Shown here: positions 7,068 to 7,827 of the stretch, in pieces
Numbering within the stretch: the stretch's first letter is position 1
Layout of the letters: each line of letters opens with the position of its first letter
Source of the DNA: Bacteroidota bacterium
Lineage (GTDB): Bacteria > Bacteroidota > Bacteroidia > Chitinophagales > Saprospiraceae
Reading direction: 5' to 3'
DNA: 7,827 bases
NCBI GenBank assembly: GCA_018969455.1
Contig: JAGWYI010000179.1
Location: 1 to 7,827 of the forward strand
Notes under the pieces: model-generated
Seen by the model: the letters and a program-made list of their open reading frames with translations, nothing else
Databases searched by the model: none
What the model was told of the DNA's origin: nothing
Translations under genes and position numbers: made by a program

Positions 7068-7827
7068 ATGTCGGCCATTTTAGATACCATTCTTTCCTCC
7101 CTGTTTTTAATTACCAGTCTTTTAATTGTTGCGCTTTTTACATTTGTTGCCCTAGCAAATGCCCGTTTTTTTAAAATTCGGCTGCTGAATATCCTGTTTT
7201 CGGGCTTCATGCTCTTTCTGTTGGCTTTTTTATTTCTATTTATTGGATATTTAAATCCTTTGTATTTTGGTTTTGGGCTTGCTTCCCAATTTAGCAACAT
7301 CTCGACAAACGAAAAATACATCTGCCTGATGGATCAGCTGGTTCATGGCGCATCCGATGGAAGCAACGAAACAGAAATACAGCGATTGCATACCCTGAAT
7401 GCGCAAACTGGGGCACGCATCAGCCGGAAAGTCCTTGGAAGCAACATCTTTATTTTTGAACTGGAAAGGAATGTATTGATGTATGGGAATGATTCAGCCT
7501 TGTATTTTTTAGACATAGAAAATAACACTACACTTAAAACATTGGATAAAAACACCTTACCCGATCTTTATCCCGAACTCCGGGCAGGCATTGATGAGAT
7601 CCGTTACAACCCCGCGGAGCATTTGATTCAGGTAAATGTAAAAAACGGCAAGGCCTGTTTTATTACGCCTTTTGATTTTAAATTGTTTGAAACCAAGCCT
7701 CCTGCACCACTGACCGGCGAATGGGAAAGCAAGCGCCGTACAAGGATCGCTCCCACAGATTCCAGCGCCTTCACTTTGGGCCCAAAGGATGCTTATGGAA
7801 AAACCATGATTTTAAAGGACCATCAGG
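7068..7827 (+). CDS. Membrane protein with two N-terminal helices and a beta-rich periplasmic domain (3' end beyond window)
   Basis: The reading frame is open from the ATG at 7068 to the window edge, giving 253 codons without a stop. An in-frame TAA at 7026-7028 lies upstream and no other ATG intervenes, so this start is favoured. Two hydrophobic helices are clear: about residues 8-30 and 39-62. The loop between them (R33 to R38) is basic, which by the positive-inside rule puts both termini outside the cytoplasm. The remaining sequence (about 68-253) is soluble and beta-rich. LNAQTGARISRKVLG (110-124), the following short strands, LYFLDIENN and the segment from PDLYPEL (165-171) to the strand ending near KLFE resemble propeller-like repeats, and loosely resemble PA2928-family proteins; that resemblance is from memory and tentative. 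The gap to the preceding gene is 52 bases with no promoter box or terminator seen, so co-transcription with the AsmA-like gene is likely. The function is not recognised. Confidence 0.82.
   Translation, partial: MSAILDTILSSLFLITSLLIVALFTFVALANARFFKIRLLNILFSGFMLFLLAFLFLFIGYLNPLYFGFGLASQFSNISTNEKYICLMDQLVHGASDGSNETEIQRLHTLNAQTGARISRKVLGSNIFIFELERNVLMYGNDSALYFLDIENNTTLKTLDKNTLPDLYPELRAGIDEIRYNPAEHLIQVNVKNGKACFITPFDFKLFETKPPAPLTGEWESKRRTRIAPTDSSAFTLGPKDAYGKTMILKDHQ

Noticed and set aside
7025..7321. 98-codon minus-strand frame
   Set aside because: It is opposite the start of the third gene, whose two membrane helices and open frame to the window end are much better supported.

Overview
The window looks like chromosomal DNA of a member of the Bacteroidota, possibly a Saprospiria- or Chitinophagia-type lineage; the phylum is an inference and the class is a guess. 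The grounds are the absence of Shine-Dalgarno sequences before all three start codons, perfect matches to the Bacteroidota -7 promoter box (TAnnTTTG) in both long intergenic gaps, and the style of the encoded proteins. All three supported genes lie on the + strand.

Layout: positions 1-363 are AT-rich and apparently non-coding, with several inverted repeats and a promoter-like box close to the first gene. Positions 364-2997 encode an exported 877-residue fusion of a YVTN/YncE-type beta-propeller and an alkaline-phosphatase-superfamily phosphoesterase. It is complete, and its expected active-site motifs are present. A 184-base gap (2998-3181) holds a bulged inverted repeat and a second promoter-like box. 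Positions 3182-7015 encode a 1277-residue AsmA-like envelope protein with one N-terminal membrane anchor and a long beta-rich body. After 52 bases a third gene starts at 7068 and runs off the right edge; its first 253 residues show two membrane helices followed by a beta-rich extracytoplasmic domain.

All three products are predicted to act in the envelope: a secreted or periplasmic phosphoesterase, an inner-membrane-anchored protein of the class linked to lipid traffic between membranes, and a membrane protein with a periplasmic domain. The second and third genes are close enough to be one transcript. The first gene probably has its own promoter, and nothing ties it functionally to the others beyond adjacency.

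No RNA gene, mobile element, CRISPR array, defence system or toxin-antitoxin pair was found. I do not see convincing evidence of a new biological system. The points most worth a second look are the large AsmA-like protein and its neighbour, the promoter and start-codon arrangement of the phosphoesterase gene, and the intergenic inverted repeats.
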